64,000 nt of DNA from Chitinophagales bacterium (GTDB taxonomy: Bacteria > Bacteroidota > Bacteroidia > Chitinophagales > UBA10324). The notes below the pieces were generated by a model, which saw only the letters and a list, made by a program, of their open reading frames with translations, was not told the DNA's origin and did no database searches. The stretch is taken from the NCBI GenBank assembly GCA_019694975.1, contig JAIBAY010000003.1, positions 62,001 through 126,000 of the forward strand, read 5' to 3'. The first letter of the stretch is position 1, and every line of letters begins with the position of its first letter. Below are positions 53,560 through 63,090 of this stretch, in pieces. Both the position numbers and the translations under genes were made by a program.

Positions 53560-54432
53560 TCACTTCTTCAATAGCTTCGCCATCATCTCACCAATCACCG
53601 CCGGACTTTCGGCAACCGCAATTCCGCATTCACGCATGATATTCATTTTCGCGATTGCGGTATCTTCCGTTCCACCCACAATGGCGCCGGCATGGCCCAT
53701 GCGACGGCCGGGAGGTGCGGTCTGACCTGCAATAAAACCAACTACAGGCTTTGTGCCATTGGCCTTGATCCACCGCGCTGCTTCAGCTTCCATGCCGCCG
53801 CCGATTTCGCCGATCATTACGATGCCTTTTGTTTGAGGATCATTCATAAAAAGTTCCACTGCTTCCCGCGTTGTGGTTCCGATAATCGGATCACCTCCGA
53901 TGCCGATGGCAGATGATATGCCAAGGCCGGTACGGCAAACCTGGTCAGCGGCCTCATAGGTGAGTGTTCCTGATTTAGAAACAATACCTACTGTTCCGGC
54001 TTTAAACACAAAACCCGGCATGATACCAACCTTTGCTTCGCCCGGTGTGATTATGCCGGGGCAGTTAGGACCAATAAGCCGGCAGTCGCGGTCCTTAATG
54101 AATTCCTTTGCCCTGATCATATCCTGTGTCGGAATGCCTTCTGTGATGCATACAATCACTTTAATGCCTGCATCAGCGGCTTCCATGATGGCATCTGCCG
54201 CAAAAGCCGGCGGAACAAAGATGATGGTCACATTGGCTCCGGCCTGCTGCACGGCATCTTCTACGGTGTTAAAGACCGGACGATCGAGGTGGCGCTGACC
54301 GCCTTTGCCGGGTGTTACCCCTCCTACTACATTAGTTCCGTATTCGATCATCTGCGTGGCATGGAAGGTGCCTTCCTGTCCTGTAAAGCCCTGTACTATG
54401 ACTTTAGAATTCTTATTGACTAATACGCTCAT
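53560..54432 (-). CDS. sucD: Succinyl-CoA ligase, alpha subunit
   Basis: SucD is the CoA-binding and phosphohistidine subunit of succinyl-CoA synthetase in the TCA cycle. The 290-residue protein has the CoA-site [20 protein letters not shown] and [29 protein letters not shown], and [11 protein letters not shown]. The active His is in [12 protein letters not shown]. The beta subunit sucC is not next to it. The ATG follows AT-rich sequence with no clear promoter box. Confidence 0.96.
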   Translation of the reverse strand: MSVLVNKNSKVIVQGFTGQEGTFHATQMIEYGTNVVGGVTPGKGGQRHLDRPVFNTVEDAVQQAGANVTIIFVPPAFAADAIMEAADAGIKVIVCITEGIPTQDMIRAKEFIKDRDCRLIGPNCPGIITPGEAKVGIMPGFVFKAGTVGIVSKSGTLTYEAADQVCRTGLGISSAIGIGGDPIIGTTTREAVELFMNDPQTKGIVMIGEIGGGMEAEAARWIKANGTKPVVGFIAGQTAPPGRRMGHAGAIVGGTEDTAIAKMNIMRECGIAVAESPAVIGEMMAKLLKK

Positions 54433-54600
54433 ATTTTATGGTACTGTGATTTTTAGTTTTATAGAATTTACCGGCTCATCAAAAGGTAAAGCGGATATCG
54501 ACTATCAGTGCCGGCTGATGAAGCATCCAATCATCCGGCCAAGGAAGAAGTAAGTCGGCAATCAATTAATCCGGCAAGCCGCAAAAATATTCAAATCTGA

Positions 54601-55365
54601 TCAGGTTTTAGAAGATAGTGCTTTGATTTCTTTGAGGAATTTCGATGCGAAAATAAAATCATTCATCTCCTTATTAGTGCTGGAGAGCACTTCATGACGG
54701 CTTCCCTCCCAGCATTTTATTCCCTTATAGAGGAAAATGATATAGTCGCCGATGCCAAGCACCGAATTCATATCATGTGTATTCACCACTGTGGTGATGT
54801 TGTACTCTATGGTGATTTCACGGATCAGCTCATCAATCAGTATCGATGTTTGCGGATCAAGTCCGGAATTGGGTTCATCGCAGAAGAGATACTTGGGGTT
54901 GAGCACGATTGCCCTGGCGATGCCCACTCTTTTCTTCATACCGCCGCTCAACTCACTCGGATGCAGCCTGTTGGTTCCCTTAAGATTCACCCGTTCGAGG
55001 CAGAAATTCACCCTGTCCAGCTTTTCCCGGGCAGTCATGGCAGAGAACATATTCAGCGGGAACAGTATGTTTTCTTCCACTGTCATTGAATCAAACAATG
55101 CAGTACCCTGGAACAACATGCCGATCTCCTGCCTTATTTCTTTCCTTGCTTTTTCCTGCAGCGAAGTAAAGTCAACATCCTGATTATAAAGGATGGCACC
55201 ACCGCTGGGCATCATAAGGCCAACCATGCATTTCATCAGCACGGTTTTACCGGATCCGCTGGCACCGATAATAAGGTTTGTTTTGCCGGGTGCAAAGACG
55301 GCAGAAATGTCTTTGAGCACTTCGCGGTCACCAAACGACTTGCGCACATTCCTGATCTCTATCAT
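54601..55365 (-). CDS. MlaF-like ABC transporter ATP-binding protein
   Basis: A 254-residue ABC ATPase: Walker A GASGSGKT near 36-43, Q-loop MLFQGTALFDSM, signature LSGGMKKRVGIARA, Walker B YLFCDEPNSGLDP and the H-loop VVNTHDM. The MKKR signature and the EPNSGLD box mark the Mla/Ttg2A phospholipid-transport family, which keeps outer-membrane lipid asymmetry or takes up lipids. Its start overlaps the MlaE stop by 4 nt. An MlaD-type MCE gene is not adjacent. Confidence 0.92.
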   Translation of the reverse strand: MIEIRNVRKSFGDREVLKDISAVFAPGKTNLIIGASGSGKTVLMKCMVGLMMPSGGAILYNQDVDFTSLQEKARKEIRQEIGMLFQGTALFDSMTVEENILFPLNMFSAMTAREKLDRVNFCLERVNLKGTNRLHPSELSGGMKKRVGIARAIVLNPKYLFCDEPNSGLDPQTSILIDELIREITIEYNITTVVNTHDMNSVLGIGDYIIFLYKGIKCWEGSRHEVLSSTNKEMNDFIFASKFLKEIKALSSKT

Positions 55366-56105
55366 AACAGCAGTTCGGCAAGTACATAGTCAAAAATGAG
55401 AATCAGTACACAACTGGCCACCACGGCACGTGTAGCCGAATTGCCGACCTGCAAAGCGCCGCCGGTGGTGTAATAACCAAGATAGGCGGAGACTGACGAT
55501 ATGATAAAACCGAAAGTGGTCGCTTTTATCACCGCAAAGGTGACGGTGAAGGGAATAAAAAACTGTATGGAGCCCTGCATAAATTCAGTGGTTGACACAA
55601 CGTTTTGCATATGGCCAACCATCATTCCTGACAGAATCTGCAAAAATCCACCGATAATGATAATTACAGGAATCATAAAAGTGGCGGCTATCACCTTCGG
55701 CAATACAAGGTAAGCGGCCGAATTGATGCCCATGATTTCCAGCGCATCAATCTGTTCAGAGATGCGCATGGTACCCAATTCAGAAGCGATGCTCGAACCT
55801 ATCTTTCCTGCCAGGATAAGGCAGGTAACCGTCGGCGCCATTTCGATGATGGTGGAGTTGGTGACGATGGAGCCGATAATAGATTTCGACAAAAGCGGGG
55901 TGGTAAACTGATAGGCAGTCTGCACGGTCAACACTGCGCCGAGAAACACAGAAAAGATAATGACGATGCCCACTGAGCCGACGCCAATTTCAATCATCTG
56001 CCGCATCAGTTCTTTCCAGTAAATCGACATCTTCTCCGGCCGCACGAATGATTTTTTCATGAGGAGGATGTATTCGCCGAACTGCTCAAAAAAACGGAAA
56101 GTCAT
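55362..56105 (-). CDS. MlaE-family phospholipid transport permease
   Basis: A 247-residue permease with five to six membrane spans. The family block GKIGSSIASELGTMRISEQIDALEIMGINS (about 100-130), with its Glu-rich coupling helix to the ATPase, and the preceding FLGAVLTVQTAYQF identify MlaE. It works with the ATPase encoded right after it (4-nt overlap) and an MCE protein MlaD elsewhere. A TACCTTTA -7-like box lies 15 nt before its ATG, so the pair seems to be an operon from here. Confidence 0.93.
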   Translation of the reverse strand: MTFRFFEQFGEYILLMKKSFVRPEKMSIYWKELMRQMIEIGVGSVGIVIIFSVFLGAVLTVQTAYQFTTPLLSKSIIGSIVTNSTIIEMAPTVTCLILAGKIGSSIASELGTMRISEQIDALEIMGINSAAYLVLPKVIAATFMIPVIIIIGGFLQILSGMMVGHMQNVVSTTEFMQGSIQFFIPFTVTFAVIKATTFGFIISSVSAYLGYYTTGGALQVGNSATRAVVASCVLILIFDYVLAELLL

Positions 56106-56236
56106 GTAGCTGGCCCTGGCTAAAGGTAGCCATTCTTTGGAAACTCAATTGCGTGGTAAGCAAAGCACGAATGGCTCAGTTGACTAATGCCAAATGATTA
56201 AATTGCCGGATTGTTTAGTTGCTAAATTGTCATGCT

Positions 56237-56941
56237 ATGAATGCAGTTATCACCGGTGCTACAAAAGGTATCGGAAGAGCCATCACTGAAAAATTTGCCG
56301 CCGAAGGTTTTAACGTTGCCATCTGTGCCAGGAATAAGAAGGAACTGGACGCATTCAGCGATGAGCTGCGTAATAAATTTCCTGACATAGAATTGCTGGC
56401 ACAATCCTGTGACGTTTCAGATAAAAAACAGCTGAAGGCCTTCGCCGACCTTATCAAATCACACTGGGATTCTGTGGATGTGCTGGTAAACAATGCCGGT
56501 GTTTTTCTGCCCGGACAGGTACATAAAGAAAAGAGCGGCATACTGGAGAAGCAGATCAAAACCAATTTATACAGTGCTTATTATCTCACGCAGTTTCTGG
56601 TGAAAGTGATGATTCGCAACAGGCACGGTCATATTTTTAACCTTTGTTCAACAGCAAGCCTGCAGGCCTATCCAAATGGTGGATCATATGGCATTTCAAA
56701 GTTTGCCCTGCTTGGATTCACCAAGAATCTGCGGGTAGAAATGATTCCCTATAACATCAGGGTCACTGCTGTAATTGCCGGCGCCACACTCACTGCATCA
56801 TGGGATGGCATAAATTTGCCGGACGAAAGATTTATGAAACCAGCTGATATTGCCAGGTCAATATGGAACGCTTTTACGCTGTCGCCTCAATCGGTGGTGG
56901 AAGAGATCCTGATCAGGCCGGCACAAGGTGATATTTCCTGA
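56237..56941 (+). CDS. Short-chain dehydrogenase/reductase (SDR)
   Basis: A 234-residue classical SDR: ITGATKGIGRAI as the cofactor motif, NNAGVFLPG, and the Tyr-x-x-x-Lys in GGSYGISKFALLGFTKNLR. A TTG at 56219 is open in frame, but ATG 56237 (MNAVITGATKGIG) matches the family N-terminus. Substrate unknown; it is like FabG/YdfG-type reductases that act on sugar or keto acids. It stands alone between the mlaEF pair and the WG-repeat gene, divergent from mlaE. Confidence 0.88.
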   Translation: MNAVITGATKGIGRAITEKFAAEGFNVAICARNKKELDAFSDELRNKFPDIELLAQSCDVSDKKQLKAFADLIKSHWDSVDVLVNNAGVFLPGQVHKEKSGILEKQIKTNLYSAYYLTQFLVKVMIRNRHGHIFNLCSTASLQAYPNGGSYGISKFALLGFTKNLRVEMIPYNIRVTAVIAGATLTASWDGINLPDERFMKPADIARSIWNAFTLSPQSVVEEILIRPAQGDIS

Positions 56942-56996
56942 ATCGCTCTGTTCGCGGCCTTTACCACGGATGATATTCAGCTGCATGCAGCCGGCA

Positions 56997-58175
56997 TTAA
57001 TCCCTGAAAAATTCCTTGCCTCCGGCGTCAATATAACCCCATTTTCCGCCGCTCTTTACCAGCGCCATTCCACCTTCAAAATCCAGGGCATCTTCATACC
57101 GTGGCGGAATCACTTCCTTACCGCTTACATCTATGAATCCCCATCGGCCATCGAGTTCCACGCGAGCATAGCCATTGACGAAGTCATGAATCATAGAATA
57201 CCGGCTTAAAGGAATGAGGCGGCCATCCTTTGCAATCATTGCCCAGCCGTCTTTCACCACCAATGCGCGCCCGTCGTGAAAGTCGTTAGCACCTTCATAT
57301 TGCAATGGAATCTGAACGGTCCCCTTAGGATCAATAAATCCAAAGCGGTTGTTTTGTTGTACGAGTGCCAATCCTTCGCTGAAATTATTTGCATTCTCAA
57401 ATTGAAGCGGTATCACCGTTTCGCCGGAACTGTTGATGAATCCCACTTTGCCGTCTATCATGACCACAGCCAGTCCTTCTGAAAAAATATTGGCACCTGC
57501 ATAGCGGAAACCGATAGCAATGCTGCCATCCTTTTTGATAAAACCCATCAAAGTGTCCTTTTTGACGAGGGCAAGGCCGTCATGAAAAGAGGTGCCACCA
57601 TCAAACTGTAACGGTATCACTTCCGCCCCCTTCTCATTTATGAATCCAAACTGTGGTCCTGCCTTAACCAGTGCGAACCCTTCCTGAAAGGGAAATGCAA
57701 CATCATACAACGGTTTGGCGATCTCCTCTCCTTTCACATTAATGAATCCGATCTTCGAGCCTGTCTTCGCTGCCGCAAATCCTTCTGAAAAAACATCGAT
57801 GGCATCATATTTCAGCTTTACCACTTCTTTGCCGCGACTGTCAATCACACCCCACTTTCCTGCCCTGGAAACAACCGCTACACCATCGCTGTTGAAATTG
57901 CTGATGTAATCATATCTGAAAGGAATTTTCACATCACCCTTATCATCAAGTATCGACATATGGCCGTCTTGCTTTATTACGGCCACGCCATTGAAAAAAG
58001 GAAACACTTCCTGGTAACGGGTGGGAATAATAATATTCGCTTTATGGTCGGCAAATCCCCAAAGCGTACCGATACGGTAGGGTACCAACCGCTGTGATGA
58101 AATCTGTGCACTCACGGGTTGTTGAGATACAATGCATGCCAGCACCAAACATACAATCGCCTTAAAACGCTTCAT
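56997..58175 (-). CDS. WG-repeat secreted protein
   Basis: A 392-residue protein: signal peptide MKRFKAIVCLVLACIVSQQPVSAQ and then eight to nine WG (KWG-type) repeats of about 45 residues with the pattern 'xGFIDxxGxxVIPLQFExAxxFxEGLALV', filling the whole protein. These repeats form surface or periplasmic scaffolds of unknown purpose and are common in Bacteroidota. A longer frame from 58241 overlaps the upstream membrane protein; ATG 58175 (or 58181) is taken. It begins 20 nt after the GT-C gene on the same strand, so the two are likely in one transcript. Confidence 0.87.
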   Translation of the reverse strand: MKRFKAIVCLVLACIVSQQPVSAQISSQRLVPYRIGTLWGFADHKANIIIPTRYQEVFPFFNGVAVIKQDGHMSILDDKGDVKIPFRYDYISNFNSDGVAVVSRAGKWGVIDSRGKEVVKLKYDAIDVFSEGFAAAKTGSKIGFINVKGEEIAKPLYDVAFPFQEGFALVKAGPQFGFINEKGAEVIPLQFDGGTSFHDGLALVKKDTLMGFIKKDGSIAIGFRYAGANIFSEGLAVVMIDGKVGFINSSGETVIPLQFENANNFSEGLALVQQNNRFGFIDPKGTVQIPLQYEGANDFHDGRALVVKDGWAMIAKDGRLIPLSRYSMIHDFVNGYARVELDGRWGFIDVSGKEVIPPRYEDALDFEGGMALVKSGGKWGYIDAGGKEFFRD

Positions 58176-58195
58176 GTGCATGAAATTACTAAAAT

Positions 58196-60139
58196 TCAGG
58201 GGTGTTGTTTTGGTATCGGCTCTATCAAACCATAAATCCATGGGTTACCTGCATCGAGGCTTACCGTAAAATCATGGAGAAGGAAATCATCCTTCTCTTT
58301 GTTCCAGATATAGGCTCGCAGCATCAACTTGTCAGTGACGGGAAACCCAAGGTCCCTGACACTGATGCTGTAAAAAACTGTACCGCTACTCTCCGATGAA
58401 TCGATGAAATAGCTGAATGGTTTTTCCTGCCAGAAAAGGGCTTTACCATCTTCATCAAAGCTCACCACAAGCGAAGCATTGTTGCCAGGCGACACACCGG
58501 AAACATCCGCCGACACATTTACCACATTGTAATTATTGGTGAGCAGCGGCAACAGTGGTGCTTCAAATCCGGCACCGAACTCCACCGCAGGCATAAAATG
58601 AAATGACTGTGCTCTCGTGATTGAATCCGTTTCCACCTGTGCCAAATGTACAGACCATGGGGCAGCCGGTTGAAGAAGGTTGAGTGTTTGCTGATAAACT
58701 ACATCCGAAGGTAGACGATCATTCAGCTGTTTTTTGGAAAAAGCATGAAACTGGTAAGTAAACCCCTTCTGCCTGCTGATTTCATACGGATAATACTTTT
58801 GTATTAAAATCAGGTAATCCGTTGGGATATTAGCGGCGATCAGGCAATCGGTATTCAACGCAGACAGGTAGTTACGGAATGAGATATAGGAAGTAAAGTT
58901 CATTTCCGGCCAATAATCCATGGCTATTTCATGATGGTATTTTCGCAGGTAATAGCCTGCATATTTACGCGGCTCATTCATCAGCACTGTGCATGTCATA
59001 CCCTTTTCAGCATCTATGGTGCTCACTGTGTTTTGTACCAATTCTTCAATGGGCTGATGATAGAAAATATCAAAATGCTTTCTTTCCGCGGCAAGCGTAT
59101 AGGTGCCGATCAAAAGGATCATTAAAACCATCAGCCAGTTATATTTCATGGGCAACTCCCTGATCCATGAAAAACAGAAATAAAGCAGGTACGGAAAGGT
59201 GAAAATCAACACCGAATACTGCAACACCGCATTACGGTACACAGAGTAGTAATATCCGATGAAGAAAGGCAGCAGGAACCAGCATAAGGCAATTACCCTG
59301 TATTTAAACTGCGATTGCAATGCGGGAGAATGAAAGATAAAGGCAGTGATGATCAAGCAGGCCATCAGGCACTTCATCCAGGTTGAAAAATGTAAAATGT
59401 AATCAAGGTAATTGCTGAAAAATTCAGGGCCCGGCTTCGGCAGCCAGCCACCTACACCACCAATGCCAAACTGGAAAAGCGTGATGGATACATGCGGCAG
59501 AAACAAGATGACGATGATGCTATTGGCGATCAGGTATTGGTACCTTCTATCCCGTTCAATAAAAAATAATCCCGTTGCGCCGGTGATAAAAGCGAACAAA
59601 AGAGAGAAGTAATGGTTATAGCAGCATAAGACGGCGAATAATACAAATCCGGACAGCCACCTGAGCGTATGATTATGCTGCTTATTGAATAAATAGTTCG
59701 ACCAGCACCATACCATCATCAATGAAAAAAATAATCCGCTGATGTAAGGCCGCGCGATCTGACTGTACATGACGGTATACTGCAAACAGGAAACCATGGC
59801 AGCGCTGAGATAGCCCACGGTACAATTAAACCAACACGCTGCCACCCGGAATACGAGCCAGATGGACAATAAGCCCATCAGCAGAAACGGTAATTTAAAG
59901 AATGCCTCACTGTCACCGCCAACCATACGCCAATAGAACAGGAAAACCTGGATCAATGCAGGATGTCCGTCGCCTTTCACACCCTTGTCAATGAGGTCAT
60001 GAAAATTCGCATATCCGGTTCGTGCCCATGCGCTTACTTCATCATACATAAACGGGATATGCGGAAATCCATAGAACCGAATCATCGCGCCGGCGAAAAT
60101 GATTAAGAGCAGTAAATAATCCGGTTTCCTGAATGTCAC
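58196..60139 (-). CDS. GT-C fold membrane glycosyltransferase-like protein
   Basis: A 647-residue polytopic membrane protein with ten or more spans up to about 390, then about 250 residues of mostly beta-rich soluble C-terminal domain. After the first span, FMYDEVSAWARTG holds an acidic pair (Asp-Glu) in the first outer loop, as in PMT/ArnT-type GT-C enzymes; PALIQVFLFYWRMVGG then follows the pattern of GT39. The start codon is GTG. Its sugar donor is not known. The WG-repeat gene lies directly downstream. Confidence 0.75.
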   Translation of the reverse strand: MTFRKPDYLLLLIIFAGAMIRFYGFPHIPFMYDEVSAWARTGYANFHDLIDKGVKGDGHPALIQVFLFYWRMVGGDSEAFFKLPFLLMGLLSIWLVFRVAACWFNCTVGYLSAAMVSCLQYTVMYSQIARPYISGLFFSLMMVWCWSNYLFNKQHNHTLRWLSGFVLFAVLCCYNHYFSLLFAFITGATGLFFIERDRRYQYLIANSIIVILFLPHVSITLFQFGIGGVGGWLPKPGPEFFSNYLDYILHFSTWMKCLMACLIITAFIFHSPALQSQFKYRVIALCWFLLPFFIGYYYSVYRNAVLQYSVLIFTFPYLLYFCFSWIRELPMKYNWLMVLMILLIGTYTLAAERKHFDIFYHQPIEELVQNTVSTIDAEKGMTCTVLMNEPRKYAGYYLRKYHHEIAMDYWPEMNFTSYISFRNYLSALNTDCLIAANIPTDYLILIQKYYPYEISRQKGFTYQFHAFSKKQLNDRLPSDVVYQQTLNLLQPAAPWSVHLAQVETDSITRAQSFHFMPAVEFGAGFEAPLLPLLTNNYNVVNVSADVSGVSPGNNASLVVSFDEDGKALFWQEKPFSYFIDSSESSGTVFYSISVRDLGFPVTDKLMLRAYIWNKEKDDFLLHDFTVSLDAGNPWIYGLIEPIPKQHP

Positions 60140-60220
60140 CCTGGTAATGCTTGCATTTAATGAGGTGAAAATAGGAAATTAAGCATAGCTGTTAACAGCG
60201 TAATATCACGGTAATAATTC

Positions 60221-60252
60221 TTTTCAGGCCGTCCTGATAAATCCTAATTTTG
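60221..60252 (+). promoter_or_regulatory. Promoter of ispG
   Basis: TTTT (60221-60224, one mismatch to TTTG), 20 nt, then TAATTTTG (60245-60252), a perfect -7 box. The ATG at 60273 follows after 20 nt. Confidence 0.5.
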
Positions 60253-60272
60253 GCCGGCACAATGATGTAAGC

Positions 60273-62237
60273 ATGTCTGTAAACTATTGCAATTCACTCA
60301 CCAGCTATTCAAGACTTCAAACGCGTGAAGTAAATGCAGGCCATCTCTGCATTGGCGGAGGTCACCCGATCCGCATACAATCCATGACGACTACTGACAC
60401 CATGGATACTGCTGCAACAGTTGCACAATCCATCAGGATGATCGAAGCCGGAGCAGAATTGGTGCGCATCACGGCACCAAGTATACATGAAGCGAATAAT
60501 CTTGCAGCAGTAAAAAAAGAACTGAAAGCAAGAGGATATGACACACCACTGGTTGCCGATATTCACTTTACACCCAATGCCGCCGAAGTTGCAGCACGCA
60601 TCGTTGAAAAGGTGCGGGTGAACCCGGGCAACTACGCCGACAAGAAAAAATTCCAGGTAATGGAATATTCTGATGCGGAATATGAAGCAGAACTAGACCG
60701 CATTCGCGGGAAATTCCTGCCGCTGGTTAAGATCTGCAAGGAATATGGAACGGCTATGAGAATCGGCACCAATCATGGTTCGCTCAGCGACCGTATCATG
60801 AGTCGTTATGGTGATACACCGCTGGGCATGGTGGAATCGGCTTTCGAGTTTTTAACCATTGCCGAAGAGGAAGGATATCATAACATTGTGCTCTCGATGA
60901 AATCAAGCAATCCGCAGGTGATGGTGCAGGCCTACCGTTTACTCGTGCATAAGATGCTGGAAAGAGCAGATCGTTTAACATCACCATTGCGTAAGACAGA
61001 CCTGATTTACCCGCTGCACCTCGGCGTTACGGAAGCAGGTGATGGTGAAGACGGGCGCATTAAATCCGCCATCGGCATTGGCGCTTTGCTGGAAGATGGC
61101 TTAGGTGATACGATCCGGGTTTCTCTTACGGAAGATCCGGAACTGGAGTTGCCCGTGGCCAGGATGCTTGCAAACAGGTACACGACAGAAAGAAAAGTTC
61201 CGAAAATTGCGCGTATCAGTAAATCACCGGTTCACCCGTTTACATACAGCAGGCGCCAGACGCATCCGGTTGAAAATAACGGGGCGAACCAGGTGCCTGT
61301 AGTTGTGATGGATTTTTCACAGGAAAAGACCATTACACCTGAAACATTGCTGGCCGCCGGCTACCGGTATGATGCGGGTACCGACAAATGGAACATCAGC
61401 GATATGGCCGCTGACTACCTCTTTACGGGAAGTACCGAGATCAGCTTTCCGGTTCCCGGAACACTGGGCGTCATCCGGCAATATGATGAACGAAAAAATA
61501 TGATACCGGACGAAAGAAATTTTTATGCATTCAATGCATCACAATACGTGAACCGGCAACAGAAGGATGGGAGGTTGAAATTTGTGATGGTGCGCATTGA
61601 CGACATTTCAGATGAATTAATTGATCAGCTTAAAGATGATGCCTCTGCCGTGGTGATATTGGATACCGCACATTTCAATGGCATGATGGAACAACGCCGT
61701 GTATTTTTTGATTTGATCAGCGAGCAGGTTGAAAATCCGGTAATCATCAGGCGTTCGTTCGAAAATCTTGTGCCGGATGAACTCACCTTATATGCCGCCA
61801 CCGATTTCGGAGCACTGTTACTCGATGGTTTAGGTGATGGTATCTGGTTGCATGCACCACAACATCTCGCAAATGCCATTAACAGGCTATGTTTCGGCAT
61901 TCTGCAGGGAACACGTTTGCGCATCTCCAAAACGGAATACATCTCCTGCCCTTCCTGCGGCCGTACGCTCTTCGACCTCCAGGAAACCACTGCTGCCATC
62001 AGGGCGCGTACCAATCATCTGAAAGGTATAAAAATTGCCATCATGGGTTGCATAGTCAATGGTCCGGGCGAAATGGCCGATGCAGATTACGGATACGTGG
62101 GAAGCGGCGTCGGAAAAATCACTTTGTACAAGGGAAAGGAAGTGGTAAAACGGGCAGTGGAATCAACGGTGGCTGTGGAAGAGTTGATTGCGCTGATTAA
62201 GGAAAATGGTGATTGGGTGGAGATGAGTAGAGAGTAG
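60273..62237 (+). CDS. ispG: 4-hydroxy-3-methylbut-2-enyl diphosphate synthase IspG, long insert form
   Basis: IspG reduces ME-cPP to HMBPP in the MEP isoprenoid route. At 654 residues it is the long form found in Bacteroidota, Chlamydiae and plants, with an extra domain inserted between the N-terminal TIM barrel (about 20-300, RIQSMTTTDTMDTAAT, VRVNPGNYA) and the C-terminal [4Fe-4S] domain. Cluster ligands are Cys559, Cys562 (CPSCGRTLFDL) and Cys593 with Glu600 (GCIVNGPGE). The insert spans roughly 320-520. Its presence shows that the MEP pathway is used. It has its own promoter and converges with the small CxxC gene, 10 nt apart. Confidence 0.96.
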   Translation: MSVNYCNSLTSYSRLQTREVNAGHLCIGGGHPIRIQSMTTTDTMDTAATVAQSIRMIEAGAELVRITAPSIHEANNLAAVKKELKARGYDTPLVADIHFTPNAAEVAARIVEKVRVNPGNYADKKKFQVMEYSDAEYEAELDRIRGKFLPLVKICKEYGTAMRIGTNHGSLSDRIMSRYGDTPLGMVESAFEFLTIAEEEGYHNIVLSMKSSNPQVMVQAYRLLVHKMLERADRLTSPLRKTDLIYPLHLGVTEAGDGEDGRIKSAIGIGALLEDGLGDTIRVSLTEDPELELPVARMLANRYTTERKVPKIARISKSPVHPFTYSRRQTHPVENNGANQVPVVVMDFSQEKTITPETLLAAGYRYDAGTDKWNISDMAADYLFTGSTEISFPVPGTLGVIRQYDERKNMIPDERNFYAFNASQYVNRQQKDGRLKFVMVRIDDISDELIDQLKDDASAVVILDTAHFNGMMEQRRVFFDLISEQVENPVIIRRSFENLVPDELTLYAATDFGALLLDGLGDGIWLHAPQHLANAINRLCFGILQGTRLRISKTEYISCPSCGRTLFDLQETTAAIRARTNHLKGIKIAIMGCIVNGPGEMADADYGYVGSGVGKITLYKGKEVVKRAVESTVAVEELIALIKENGDWVEMSRE

Positions 62238-62247
62238 TGAGTGCCGA

Positions 62248-62499
62248 TTAATCCTGAATTTCTTCGCCTGTTTTCTTTTTATTATTGATATACCAGTAGT
62301 ATCCGATACCGCCGACCAAAGCATACGGAATTACCAGCAGATACATGATGCCGATGTTCAATCCTTTTGCATCTGTGCTACCTTCCTTCAATGAACTTTC
62401 AGCGCTCTGCTTACACATGGCGCATTGAGCTGATGCCAACCCAAATGAACCGGTGAGCAGAACAAGCGTAAATAAAAAAGCGACGAGTGTTGTTTTCAT
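62248..62499 (-). CDS. Small membrane protein with exported CxxC
   Basis: An 83-residue protein: a signal-like N-terminus (MKTTLVAFLFTLVLLTGSFG), then Cys26-Ala-Met-Cys29 (AQCAMCKQSAES), and one membrane span (about 49-70, IGIMYLLVIPYALVGGIGYYW) with a Lys-rich, acidic cytoplasmic tail. The CxxC would face the periplasm. Such small genes follow SCO/DUF420 in Bacteroidota and may help copper handling or heme-copper oxidase assembly, which is inference from gene order. The ATG is 69 nt after the DUF420 stop. Confidence 0.75.
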   Translation of the reverse strand: MKTTLVAFLFTLVLLTGSFGLASAQCAMCKQSAESSLKEGSTDAKGLNIGIMYLLVIPYALVGGIGYYWYINNKKKTGEEIQD

Positions 62500-62568
62500 G
62501 TACTCAAAAATTATGTGTTGAAATTACTACAAAATTGTTTGCCAAGGTTTGAAATTCCTGTTCAGTAA

Positions 62569-63090
62569 CTAATAATATGGCGACAGCATCAGGTAAACCA
62601 CCACACCGCTGATGGCCACATACAGCCACAGGGGAAAAGTCCAGCGTGCAATTTTACGGTGACGGTCAAATTTTTCCTGCAACCCTCTTACAAGGGTGAT
62701 CAGTATCAACGGCAAAATAGCGGCAGCCAGCACAATGTGCGTGATAAGTATAAAAAAATAAATGTTGCGGATCATGCCTTGCCCGCCGTATAAAGTGGCC
62801 TCCGTCAATGCGTGATAGATTACGTAAAAAACCAGGAATAAAGCGGAAAAGCAAAATGCAGTAATCATGCACAAGCGGTGACTGCTTATTTTTTTATGCC
62901 TTATGAAATAATAACCGGTGATGAGTAACAGGGCAGTAGAGAAATTCAGCGATGCATTCAGTGCCGGAAGAATGCGGAGGTCAAAACCGACTCTTACATC
63001 CGGCGGTTTTATATAAAACAAGATGAGCACCAGCAAAGGCACTGTTACCGAAACAATTGCGATAGCCCAGTTAACCGAACGTTCTTTCAT
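62569..63090 (-). CDS. DUF420-family membrane protein (cytochrome oxidase-associated)
   Basis: A 173-residue protein with five membrane spans. Conserved His residues lie in LITGYYFIRHKKISSHRLCM, YVIYHALTEATLYGG and ITHIVLAAAILPLILITLVRGL, as in the DUF420 (YozB/CtaM-like) family that works with heme-copper oxidase assembly in other bacteria. Its start overlaps the SCO stop (ATGA), so they are translated together. No oxidase subunits are in the window. Confidence 0.88.
   Translation of the reverse strand: MKERSVNWAIAIVSVTVPLLVLILFYIKPPDVRVGFDLRILPALNASLNFSTALLLITGYYFIRHKKISSHRLCMITAFCFSALFLVFYVIYHALTEATLYGGQGMIRNIYFFILITHIVLAAAILPLILITLVRGLQEKFDRHRKIARWTFPLWLYVAISGVVVYLMLSPYY

Noticed and set aside
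54694-55183. Two long plus-strand frames over the MlaF gene
   Set aside because: Both are antisense to a well-conserved ABC ATPase and lack features.
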